Origin: Intoshia linei
Taxonomy: Eukaryota; Orthonectida; Rhopaluridae
Reading direction: 5' to 3'
DNA length: 37,580 bases
Assembly (NCBI GenBank): GCA_001642005.1
Contig: LWCA01000236.1
Span: 1-37,580 of the forward strand
Under the pieces are notes generated by a model, which was not told where the DNA came from, ran no database searches, and was given only the letters and a program-made list of their open reading frames with translations. The position numbers and the translations under genes were made by a program. Shown here one piece after another: positions 13,001 to 21,014 of the stretch (its first letter is position 1; every line of letters starts with the position of its first letter).

Positions 13001-13859
13001 AATGTTCATCTTTAAAAAAAATTTACCTGTATATCCTTAGGTTTTTGATCAAGATAATATCGATTATTCAGAGCAGATCTAAATATTACAAGCTTATAAT
13101 ATCAATTTAAAAATATTTTGTGTGTTGTGAGTAATTACTTTTTAGATTGAATTTCGTAAGGACTTAGTTTGCTTTCTATATTTGAATCAATATCATCCAT
13201 ACTATCTTCTGATGACGTATGTGAAGACCCATCAACTTGATATATTTCATTGTCTTTTTCTACCTCAATCATTACATCAGTGGTATCGAGATTAGATGGT
13301 TTCCAATGCTCGTATGGATCCGTATTAGCTTCTGGTGAAATATATTTCATTGTAAACGATATACCAATCTAAAAAAATTTGAAAAATTTTATATATATAT
13401 TTCATTTTATAATTACTTCTAGCATTTTATTATTATCGTCAATTAAATTTTCGGTAATCTCCAATTCCCCTACATTAATCAATTCTTGCATTAATATATT
13501 CACAGTACCGACGCATCTAATTTAATTTACATAATATCAAAACAATTAAAAATACTTGTCTGTTAAAAATTTGCTGTAGGTAATTAATTCAATTTTTACT
13601 TCATCATCTGATGTCAACCCAGTTCCAATGGGCCAATCAAATTTCTAAATTTATTAATTATTCATATGAATATATTACCTCGTCGAATATTGCTTCATCT
13701 TTAACTTTTTTCAATATTTTGGAATGCTGCCAATTATCTATTAATGCTTTATTATATATGTTAATTAATCAATAATTTACTCCGAAAAGTAACACGGGTG
13801 TATCGATCGTAGCAGCCTTTCAAATTGTTAAAACTATTTACTTTTAATTGCAAAGCCAT
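1022..13859 (-). CDS. OTOF-like: Otoferlin-type (type II) ferlin, complete, 42 exons, 1914 aa
   Basis: Ferlins are large tail-anchored proteins with several C2 domains that drive Ca2+-regulated membrane fusion and repair. My model runs from ATG at 13859 to TAA at 1022-1024. The 42 exons sum to 5745 nt (1914 codons plus stop) with every junction phase consistent. The N-terminus MALQLKV...RVTFR matches the otoferlin C2A start, and the C-terminus has the [13 protein letters not shown] motif followed by a hydrophobic helix and YSMPG. C2A, C2B, C2C, FerB-like, C2D, C2E and C2F domains follow in the usual order. There is no DysF insert between FLKRPQ and EIFLWLG, which marks the otoferlin (type II) branch rather than dysferlin. 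Length compares with about 2000 residues for vertebrate otoferlin. Exon lists are in the four block entries. The neighbouring HSD17B10 gene lies upstream on the same strand, and a small convergent gene lies downstream. Confidence 0.93.
1206..1241 (-). other. 36-nt in-frame, stop-free intron in ferlin (intron 41)
   Basis: GT...TTTTAG on the minus strand. Removing it restores the conserved PKPNRPDSSF motif. Keeping it would insert 12 residues with no stop. The unspliced ORF therefore stays open, and the intron is seen only from the family motif. Confidence 0.85.
2032..2067 (-). other. 36-nt in-frame, stop-free intron in ferlin (intron 38)
   Basis: GTTTCAAG...TTGTTAG on the minus strand. Splicing joins VEQG to KLEMWIDMF, the invariant ferlin motif. 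Retention would add 12 residues ([12 protein letters not shown]) without a stop. Confidence 0.85.
2976..3460. mobile_element. Tentative degraded hAT-like element
   Basis: The right end GCGAACCACTG is, on the other strand, CAGTGGTTCGC, a typical hAT terminus. The 8 bp after it (atctaaaa, 3461-3468) match 7 of 8 of the sequence before 2976 (atctgaaa, 2968-2975). The left terminus itself is poorly preserved, so the left boundary is uncertain. There is no transposase. Confidence 0.3.
3066..3380. repeat. Dispersed repeat, copy 1 (also at 34385-34655)
   Basis: Diverged similarity by eye to 34385-34655, in the same order: a gataaaatcg block, a run of A with a GGGAAAA-type stretch, an ATTTTxCCTTAAGGGTTG block, a T-rich run, and a final ATCTGGxAxCxCTGxAATAA block. 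Non-coding in both places and intronic in both hosts. Confidence 0.45.
3661..3681 (-). other. 21-nt microexon in ferlin C2E
   Basis: Seven codons (ARSLHPK) between introns of 45 and 198 nt, phase 0 on both sides. It fills exactly the gap between IYIVQ and DFDGLADPY, where ferlins carry an A..L.P-D loop. Skipping it would keep the frame but shorten the first Ca2+-binding loop of C2E. Confidence 0.85.
4615..6254 (-). other. Ferlin exons 23-28: C2D domain and C2D-E linker
   Basis: Exons: 6254-6059, 5983-5724, 5585-5319, 5284-5123, 5069-4761, 4695-4615. [10 protein letters not shown] opens the block, directly after FLKRPQ, with no DysF repeat between. C2D covers about residues 906-1010 ([48 protein letters not shown]). 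It keeps the Asp residues expected in both Ca2+-binding loops. [16 protein letters not shown] and [18 protein letters not shown] follow in the family order. An acidic linker precedes the [11 protein letters not shown] motif, a ferlin signature. One intron (5285-5318) is 34 nt. Confidence 0.9.
6848..9058 (-). other. Ferlin exons 12-22: C2C, FerB and Fer helical region
   Basis: Exons: 9058-8866, 8796-8607, 8563-8355, 8314-8206, 8163-7988, 7951-7856, 7819-7622, 7527-7452, 7397-7357, 7040-6973, 6932-6848. C2C covers residues 360-500 ([39 protein letters not shown]). [12 protein letters not shown] and AYRGRLLLS mark the start of the Fer region. FerB follows ([29 protein letters not shown]) at about 558-600, then an acidic/Ser linker ([14 protein letters not shown]). 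[17 protein letters not shown] and [20 protein letters not shown], ending in GKVQTIFLK, match the segment before C2D in otoferlins. Most introns here are 36-54 nt. Confidence 0.88.
9566..10067. mobile_element. Non-autonomous hAT-like element (502 bp)
   Basis: The left end CGGGGGTTCTCAACA and the right end, read on the other strand (CAGGGGTTCGCAACA), match at 13 of 15 positions. The flanking 8-bp duplications are ctctagac (9558-9565) and ctctagag (10068-10075), 7 of 8 identical. Short inverted ends plus 8-bp duplications are typical of the hAT superfamily. The interior has no transposase ORF, so it would depend on an element elsewhere. Confidence 0.7.
10083..10102. mobile_element. hAT-like left terminus, partner not found
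   Basis: CAGTGTTTCGCAACCTTTTT resembles the terminus of the adjacent element and starts only 8 nt after its target duplication. No matching right end with an 8-bp duplication was found. Confidence 0.3.
10579..10625. repeat. Dispersed motif AGGTTGACTG...TACTACGTAC...GCTCTGCCGAGGG, copy 1
   Basis: Nearly the same sequence occurs at 24799-24850 and 28032-28082, with a partial copy at 11890-11909. All copies lie in introns. Inside it are a near-palindrome (GTACTACGTAC) and AGCTAGCT. The origin is unknown; it could be the end of a transposable element. Confidence 0.6.
10740..10903. repeat. Three-copy 54-bp tandem repeat
   Basis: Units start at 10740, 10795 and 10849, each beginning TTTTTGACCC and continuing TAAGATGTGA...GGGAGGTTGAAATTTATCTTATTAT. 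The copies are nearly identical, so the expansion looks recent. A related GGGTTTTTGACCCTAAAGA stretch occurs near 28540 inside the 27764-28743 element, just as both places carry the TACTACGTAC motif. Confidence 0.85.
11106..13859 (-). other. Ferlin exons 1-11: C2A and C2B domains
   Basis: Exons in transcript order: 13859-13781, 13737-13679, 13644-13556, 13516-13417, 13368-13139, 13078-13027, 12872-12741, 12702-12640, 12269-12155, 12117-11996, 11143-11106. Residues 1-125 form C2A (FDEKFDWPIG, then [12 protein letters not shown]). It lacks the paired Asp residues of Ca2+-binding C2 loops, as in otoferlin C2A. Residues 126-200 are an acidic, Ser-rich linker ([18 protein letters not shown]). C2B covers about 204-345 ([52 protein letters not shown]). 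Exon 11 is only 38 nt. I found it because the phases of exons 10 and 12 do not match directly; it supplies an acidic stretch ([12 protein letters not shown]) ahead of the NLLIPSW motif. Confidence 0.88.
11144..11995 (-). other. Ferlin intron 10, 852 nt
   Basis: No coding exon seen. It contains a partial copy of the dispersed motif (TTGTACTACGTACAAACAG, 11890-11909). It also has a GGTCCCGTTCATAAT stretch (about 11350-11365), whose complement resembles ATGAACGGGACT near 17050. Confidence 0.5.
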
Positions 13860-14354
13860 ATATTAATACCATAAATAACATACCTTTGGATACGCATAAA
13901 TTTGTATCTAGAACAGAAAATATACTATTTACCAAAAACAATAAGACAAGCCATAAACAATGTAAACATAATTTAGATATTATAATATACTAAATTAGAT
14001 CAAAGTGTAATATATTTTTTTAGCAGGACAATATTATTGTTATAACATATTGTAAGATTCATTCACCAACGGTTCCCAGATTTTTTTACTACGGACCGAT
14101 AATTTCACATTTTTTGCAAACCATTCAAAATGGAATTGATAAATATAAAATATGCTGAAGAAAACAAATATACACAAAGTTAACTGAAAAAAGTTTTTTC
14201 TCACTTGGTACCATTAATCGAATTATCCACAATACAGACATTTATTTAATTTAAAAAAAATGTATCTTATCTTATACATTTATTTATACATTATTTATCA
14301 AATTAATAAATAAAATTAATTAAATACAATCAGGAGCATAACATTTATTAACAA
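13860..14354. other. Intergenic region between ferlin (5' side) and HSD17B10 (3' side)
   Basis: About 500 nt with the ferlin promoter and 5' UTR. CAACGGTTCCCAGA near 14068 resembles a hAT terminus but has no partner. No coding region seen. Confidence 0.5.
14344..14349 (-). promoter_or_regulatory. Poly(A) signal AATAAA of HSD17B10
   Basis: AATAAA on the minus strand (plus strand TTTATT) only five nt after the stop codon at 14355-14357. The 3' UTR is therefore likely to be only a few tens of nt long. Confidence 0.5.
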
Positions 14355-17237
14355 TTACAAATTAAATCTTAAACCAGCATCTAAGCGTATTGTCGCACCA
14401 TTTATGAACGGATTTGATATTATATGTTCTACAGTACTCGCAAAATATTCTGGTTCCCCAAAATCCTGCGGCCACGATTGAAGACTCGTAAATATGTTTT
14501 TAATTACATTACGGGTTATGTTGATGTGGTTAGTTTTGAAAATACCTACAGTAAATTCATATCAATACAAATATTATTTAATCATTACCTGGTGCAATGC
14601 AATTGATGCGAATACCTGATGAAGCCAATTCGCGTGATAAACACAAAGTTACACCTTGAATAGCCGCTTTCGAAGCAATGTAACCATATTGGCTTGTTGA
14701 ACCTTCACCTACAAAACTACTTCCAGTGTTAATGATTACACCTCTCTGTCCCAATTCGTCAGGTTCATTGTTTGCAAAATTAACAGAGGCATGCCTAATG
14801 CAATTTATTGTTCCTAGAGTGTTTATCTAAATTAAAATGAATTTTATATAAGTAAGATTTACCATAAATTAAAAATAGAATTTAGTTATATATTTCATTT
14901 ACATATAATAATTTACATAATTTTTTTAATTTTAATAATATTCGAAGCATTAATTGAGCTCATTTTACTAGTCCCTTTATTATAATAATTGTGACATAAT
15001 TGTATATATGGAATATAGCTTTTTTTCGAGTAACTAACGAACATATGCTTGTGCAATTTGAATTTTATTGTTTATCATTTCCCAATGTATAAAACGGTAG
15101 ACATTTTTTAAGCCGTAAAAATATCCAAATTTTAATATATAAAAATAAAGTAAGTCAATGCTCATGTATATCTAATTTTTTAATTTGCAGTAGTTCAATC
15201 AATTATTTATTGATAGAATTTCAAAGAATTAATTCAAATTTAAGGAATGCAACCCTTCATTTTAAGTTATTATAATTACTACAAGTTACGAATAAAATGT
15301 TTTAAAACATTATGAAAGGTAAATACCTCAAACATTTCTCGAATGGTATCGAGTGGGTACATACCAAGAGGTTTAGTTCGTATTAACCTTTGAATTAGCG
15401 ATTTACCGGCACAGTTTATTAATACATTTAGACCATTCATTTCGTTCTTTGCGTTGTCTATAGCTTTACTCATTTGATCATTCGAGGTCACCTAAATAAA
15501 AATATAACATTTTAGATAATTAAAGGAATCATCCAGTAGTATTTTATATACACCTAGCACCAGAGGGTCTCAACATACTTAACGGTTGGTACCCTATGAT
15601 AAATTTTTATTTAGAGTAACTATGACATATGACTTATAAAAATTAAATTAAAAAATTTAAAATAAATAGTTCACCACTAGTACCCACAGGAACCTTTGAC
15701 CTAGTATGTGTTATGTAATTCATAAAAACAATAACAGGGTTTTCCGAGGGCAACACATCCATATTTTAATAACAAAATGATATATGTAAATTAGGGTGTC
15801 ACATTTTTTCGAAAATTTTAGAATTTGATGGACAATTAGATGTTAAACGACATTTTATTATTTTACTAATCAAAAATAAAAATATGCTAATTAAAATCAA
15901 TTTAGAAAAATAGAAAAGTGCTTTTTTTGTAGTGATAGTGTTAATTTTGGAGATTAAATTTTTTTGCATATATTTTATACATCTTTCTAATTTTTCAAAA
16001 TAATGCGTATTATGGGTTTTGAACTGTGAAAGTCAAATTTCAGAGGATGAAATTTATGAAACTGCATCACTCTTTCAATCAATTTTAGAATGTGCGTTAT
16101 AATATAAATTTTTATTTTTATAACAATTTTTTACACATTTCTTATTTTACAGTTTTTTCATATATTTTTCATGATTACAATTTTAACATTATTTGTACAC
16201 TTATTTTATTGTTATTGTTTCATATTTCATTTTATAAATTAAAATTATTATAAATTCATTAAAACTGTTAGTTTTAACATAATTTTTTGAGTAAAGATTT
16301 TTTTGTGCGGCCACGTAATAATTTTTTTTCACATTTAGCCCGCCAAGCAAATTGAGTCTGACCCCTGCTCTTGAAAAACTATATTATACTGTTTTTATTA
16401 AATTTTGATGATTATCAGTTTTATAAATAAATAGCTACACAGGCACCATATTATATAAAATCCTTCCTTTATTCAAGTAAAAATTTTATATAATATAATG
16501 CAAAACAAAATTGAATCATTTTTGGCAAATAAATTATTGTTCCCATACATAACAAAATATTACATCAGCTTTAAAAAATTTTATTTGAGGATTCTCTTTA
16601 ACAAGTTCTAGGCTTTTATCTTCTGCTATATCGCAAAATGAAACATCTGAACCAATTTTGCTAAAATGTATAGCAGTAGCTCTACCTAAACCAGATCCTC
16701 CTCCAGTTATAAACAATTTTAAATTCTAAAATTCATTCAAATTAACAATTTATTATAATATAAAAATAAATAGTTACTCTTTTATATTACATCTTAACAT
16801 GTATCAGTGAAAATATTTTAGTTATAATATTCCAAGAATTTTAATCGAACATTAAAAAATTCATAATTTTACATTATTACATATTGTATTAATTAATTAT
16901 TTTATCTAATACTTAATAAGTTTTGATATATTCAAGAAATGACACTAATTTTAAGAATATAATTAAAAATTAACTAAAGAAAGATTTATCCCTTGTTTAA
17001 AAAATTAATAAAGAAATAACTTTTACTTTCAGTTTAATGTGAACTTCATTATGAACGGGACTACACCAAACTTTATATATGTTGGAAAATTAAAATTCAA
17101 TGTGAAATTGTGATAATTCATTATTCATATTTATTCATATAATATGAATAATAAAGTATGAATATTGATAATTAATTCGAGTAATTTATATAAATACAAA
17201 TATTAACCTTCAAACTTTTAAAATTAACATGTTTCAT
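14355..17237 (-). CDS. HSD17B10: 3-hydroxyacyl-CoA dehydrogenase type 2 / 17-beta-HSD type 10 (261 aa)
   Basis: Short-chain dehydrogenase that oxidises 3-hydroxyacyl-CoA (isoleucine and fatty acid breakdown) and steroids with NAD+ in mitochondria; in animals it is also a subunit of mitochondrial RNase P. Exons: 17237-17208, 16725-16564, 15491-15327, 14826-14589, 14545-14355 (786 nt, 261 codons plus stop), the same length as the human enzyme. Visible motifs: NAD-binding TGGGSGLG (17-24), LINCAGK, then Ser155, Tyr168 and Lys172 in NTGSS...YGYIASK, with the same numbering as human. GQRGVIINT, RELASSGIRINCIAPG and NPFINGATIRLDAGLRF are close to family sequence. The first exon is 10 codons (MKHVNFKSLK) and is the least certain part. 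Neighbours are unrelated. Confidence 0.93.
14827..15326 (-). other. HSD17B10 intron 3, 500 nt
   Basis: AT-rich with no coding region and no recognisable repeat. Confidence 0.5.
15492..16563 (-). other. HSD17B10 intron 2, 1072 nt, with transposon-like ends
   Basis: No exon seen. CAGAGGGTCTCAACA at 15561 and ...GAGTCTGACCCCTG ending at 16367 look like hAT termini. They lack matching duplications with each other, so they may belong to different decayed elements. Confidence 0.5.
15560..15698. mobile_element. Tentative short hAT-like MITE (139 bp)
   Basis: Begins CCAGAGGGTCTC and ends GGAACCTTTG, flanked by acctagca (15552-15559) and acctagta (15699-15706), 7 of 8 identical. The inverted ends are weak (CAGAGGGTCTC against CAAAGGTTCC). 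The exact boundary may be off by one base. Confidence 0.35.
16726..17207 (-). other. HSD17B10 intron 1, 482 nt
   Basis: AT-rich intron between the 10-codon first exon and the exon with the NAD-binding loop. TATGAACGGGACT near 17050 resembles the complement of a stretch near 11350 in a ferlin intron. No other feature seen. Confidence 0.5.
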
Positions 17238-17878
17238 GATTGATATTAGGTTTAAATTGAATTTTAAATTGTACTTTAAATGTAAATGTAAATTTCATTT
17301 ACATGCGTAATTGTGTAACTGGTGCAGCCACTTATGATAAGTGTTTATGAAAGTTTAAGATTCTGTTTTTATATTTCCGTTTGTGTACTACAGTTTTCTC
17401 TTCACAATTCGCCATTAATTTAAAATATAAACCAAAAGTTTTAAAACAATTTTTATATAAGTAATTTGTAAATTTATTAACAGAATCATATAGATCAGTG
17501 GTTCTCAATGGTGAGCCAAGTGGCTCCCAGGGGACGAATTATTATTGTAAATTTGTAAAAAGGAGGCAATTTGAGGGAAAAAGTTATTTTAGTTTAAATG
17601 TGTAGTTTGATGTTCATTATTATCGAAATATTGATTCGTAAACAAATAAAAAGTAAAATATTTAACTTTAAAATAGGATTAGTGACTGTAATATAGATAA
17701 TTTACAGATATGCACAAAATTACGACATATAGCATAAGTTAAAATTTGGTCATAAATGAAGTAAAAGTTGGGGGAGGAATTTTACAAAAAGCCTGTGGAA
17801 TCCACAGTGTGTATATTAATACAAATTGAATAAGAAAATATAAAAACTTAAAAGTAAATCAAATCAATGAACACAAAA
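17238..17878. other. Intergenic region HSD17B10 / GPCR
   Basis: About 640 nt between the HSD17B10 start and the GPCR stop. It has a hAT-like left end at 17496 (CAGTGGTTCTCAATGGTGAG) whose partner is not clear, and no coding region. Confidence 0.5.
17496..17515. mobile_element. hAT-like left terminus CAGTGGTTCTCAATGG
   Basis: Classic hAT-type end with a GTGAGCC continuation. The preceding 8 bp are atatagat. The same 8-mer recurs near 17690 but without an inverted end directly before it, so the right boundary is unresolved. Confidence 0.4.
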
Positions 17879-19495
17879 TTATATCGGTTTATATTTGTGT
17901 TGTACATTTCCTGTGTTGTGCGTATTAGATAAATAATTTAATTTGAATATTTGTGTCGCCATCTGTTTCCCTTCTTTTTCTGATTCTTTATTAAATTCAG
18001 AAAATACTAATATAAATGGAAAAATCTTTTTAAATTGATTTCCGTAAGTACTAAAATTATAATCATAAATTATTTATATCAGTAATATAAGTTGAAATAA
18101 TTTTGTATATCAAACTACCTAAACATGATCAAATATATCCAAGGATCAATAGCACAACTGCAAATAGCATATAATCGGCTGAATCTATCAATCGATGAGT
18201 AATATCCTTCCACTGCATTGAAACGTTTAAAATCTGACAATTGTACCCATGTTATGTACAACCTAACGCATATATAAGGCGCCTGTTAATTTAAATAAAT
18301 ATTTTGAATAGCATACCCAAAAAATAAAAAATATTCCTGACAATAAAATAAACATTTTGATAATCTAAAATATTTTTAATTTCATGAAATACATAAAAAT
18401 ACTTGAATTCTTTTGTCCATTTCACCCTTAGAAGCTAATCTAATTTAATTATAAATGGTGTTTTTGAAATGATACCGTTTTTTATCACTCATAATTTTTT
18501 TAAATCGATGAACAGCTTGGTATATTTTTATTGAAATATGAAAATAGCAATACATCATAATAATTAAAGGTATAAAAATTATAACAACTAGGAGAATCGC
18601 ATTAATTAGCATGCTGATTATAAGAAATATTTGACCCTGTCCTTCCACATCAGTTAATGAATCACCAAGATCATATTGATGACTACAAGACCTATTTTTT
18701 GAATTCTAGAATTTTTTTTATAATAATGACTTTATTATTTACCGATCTGTAAAGCTCGTTTAGATCTATTGCAGATGACACAATATTTAGTAAAATGATA
18801 GTGAGAAATGTTCTTGTCAATGTGCTATGTATTTTGTAATATACTGTTTTACAGAAGGCACAATATCTAAAGGGTTCACTTATTTATAAATATTTTAATA
18901 CTTTTCGATGGCCATTGTCACTAAGGTAAAAATGGATGCATTGTTTAAGTAACTTTGAAATACAGAAGAAACCATACTAAAGAAAAAGATAACATAATAA
19001 TCATTTTTAATTGTACCAGAATGTCATTGTCGACTTAAAAGTAAAAAATAACGCATTTAATTCGATATAAATGATGTAGCTTAATGCCAAAAAATCGTGC
19101 AATGCCAAATTAAAAATGTATGCCTAAAATTAACGTGTTTCAGTATACATTATTATATACATTTGTAGTGTTCATTTCCAATCTGAACATTATACATAGC
19201 ATAGCAATATTTCCTATGTATTCATTAAAAATTTATAAACTTGTGCAAAATAATAAATTAATAATTCATTACCGAACAATCCAAAAATAAAACACACTAC
19301 ACTGTATGACATAAAAAAAAGATAAAGAGTTGTGTCTTTATCTATGCCTCTGGATAGTTTTATCTTAATGAAAATATAATTTCCTTTATCTTTTAAACTT
19401 ATAAATGGCACTTTCAATCGTTCAGTACAATATGTCCTGTAACATATAAAATAAGCTGGGTATACTATATTGTCCCCTGATCCATAAGAACGCAT
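17879..19495 (-). CDS. Class A (rhodopsin-like) GPCR, orphan, 410 aa
   Basis: Seven-helix plasma-membrane receptor acting through G proteins; ligand unknown. Exons: 19495-19273, 19213-19161, 19123-19017, 18976-18902, 18866-18743, 18705-18476, 18439-18403, 18364-18317, 18282-18119, 18050-17879 (1233 nt, in frame). TM1 has GLFGN; TM2 FNLALHDFLALSY; TM3 begins at a Cys (TFCMVSS) and ends AIEKYCAF, so DRY is replaced by EKY. ECL2 has a Cys for the usual disulfide (RSCSHQY). TM5 is long and hydrophobic. TM6 has FWAPY, and TM7 has CAIDPWIY in place of NPxxY. The C-tail starts with a helix-8-like NQFKKIF. The ATG at 19495 follows an in-frame stop, giving a 60-residue N-terminus with no clear signal peptide. 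I cannot assign a subfamily; DPWxY occurs in prostanoid receptors but that is weak evidence. Confidence 0.85.
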
Positions 19496-19656
19496 ATTTT
19501 GTTTAAAATTTTTTTATAATTTTTATTAAGATCTGACGAGTACGGTCTTGTCAATAAACCATATGCTATTATAATTACTATTATATTAGTTTATGTTAAA
19601 TAGTGTGTAATAATAAGAAATCTATACATTCTATCAAAGCAATAATCAACACTTAC

Positions 19657-19863
19657 GTAAGGATACACAAACAGCTCATTTTGGGTTATATTCAATATGT
19701 ATCCATCCAATGGATGATAATCATATTCATTGGCCAAAATATATTTTGTTAAAGGTAAATCTAATAAGGGATACTGTTCACCAGACGTATCGACGGTATC
19801 AATTTTAGGAATTGTGTTTGTATCCTGGACGTAAACTCGGGTGGCTTGGAAAATTACATAGAT
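19657..19863 (-). CDS. Unassigned exon-like open block (69 codons)
   Basis: Minus-strand block bounded by a good acceptor (TTTTAG before 19863) and a consensus donor (GTAAGT after 19657), open for exactly 69 codons. The translation is rich in Tyr, Leu and Pro (QYPLLDLPLTKYILANEYDY), with one N-glycosylation site (NIT) and ends NELFVYPY. It lies 160 nt upstream of the GPCR start on the same strand, but its phase does not splice into the GPCR exon at any acceptor I tried. It may be an upstream or alternative exon of the receptor, or part of another gene whose other exons I cannot see. Confidence 0.4.
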
Positions 19864-20969
19864 CTAAAATAATTGTGTCAGTTATAAATTTAATATACCA
19901 AAATAAATGCTTTCATTCAATATGTAAACTTATTTACTTTAAATGAAAATTTAATATTGTTTAACAAAATATTTCAAACAAATACGTTACATTTAGGATT
20001 AATTGAATAGGCGTAAATTTAATAAAAATATCAAATTATATTGCGAATTAATTAATTTTTTTCGTATTATAAATAAAATTATTTAATCTCAGATTAGTGA
20101 ATTTAGTAGATTTTACATCGATATAAATAATTATTTAGACTCTAATCTTTAATTTTGGTATATTATTGTATAGTAAATAAGATTATATCATATAAGTTTT
20201 TTCAACCTTTTTTGAGGCTAACACGTCTAAAATAGTAAAATTTCATATTTCTAAAACTTACGCAATAAATAAAAGAAATTGATACTAAACAAAATATTTT
20301 TGTACATTTCATCTAGATTCTAGAGTCTAGGTAAGAGATATCAAACAAAATTTATTAAAAATTATAATTAGAAAAAAAAATAGAATTTTTTTTAAATTGT
20401 TCCATCCCTATAACCCATGTATCAATATTTAGAAGGCAACATTTGATTCAAAGATACTTTTCATAATCATATTTGTTTAAAATTACTTTTCGATAATTAT
20501 TGGAAAATATATAATTCTTATAATGATCTGTTTAAGAAATTTGCATAAGCATTACTTACATATTTGTAATTTTAATTATTTAAATTAACACATTTATTAA
20601 TTACACAAATTAATTATTTTAATTAACACATTTTTTAATAAAATGTGTAATAAACTGCAAGTTTATATGAACCAGTTGAAGGAATACATTATTATAGGTC
20701 AGTCGTTAAAACGGGTATTGTGAATTCGTAAAAATAAAATAAGAACTCTTAATTAAAAAACTGTTCTAATGGCTAAATAGCCACATGATGTGGCCCACGT
20801 CATAGTATGAACGCTGTTAAAATATGTAGTAAAATTCATGTAAATAAAATAACTTTAAACATTGTAATAAAAACAAGTTTTAAATAATTTCTATAGATTT
20901 ATAAATTAAACTATTGAACTTTGTTACACAAGAATTTAAAAATTATATCCATTTTTTGTAGAATTAACA
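19864..20969. other. Intergenic region upstream of RRM1
   Basis: About 1.1 kb of AT-rich sequence between minus-strand exons and the plus-strand RNR gene, so it should hold divergent promoters. No coding region recognised. TTTTTTCAACCTTTTTTGAGG near 20195 resembles decayed hAT-end sequence. Confidence 0.5.
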
Positions 20970-21014
20970 ATGATAGAGAGTCTTTTATGCCAACAGACTT
21001 TGAACCCAAGAAAA

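Noticed and set aside
14424-14606. Plus-strand ORF of 60 codons
   Set aside because: Antisense to the last two exons of HSD17B10.
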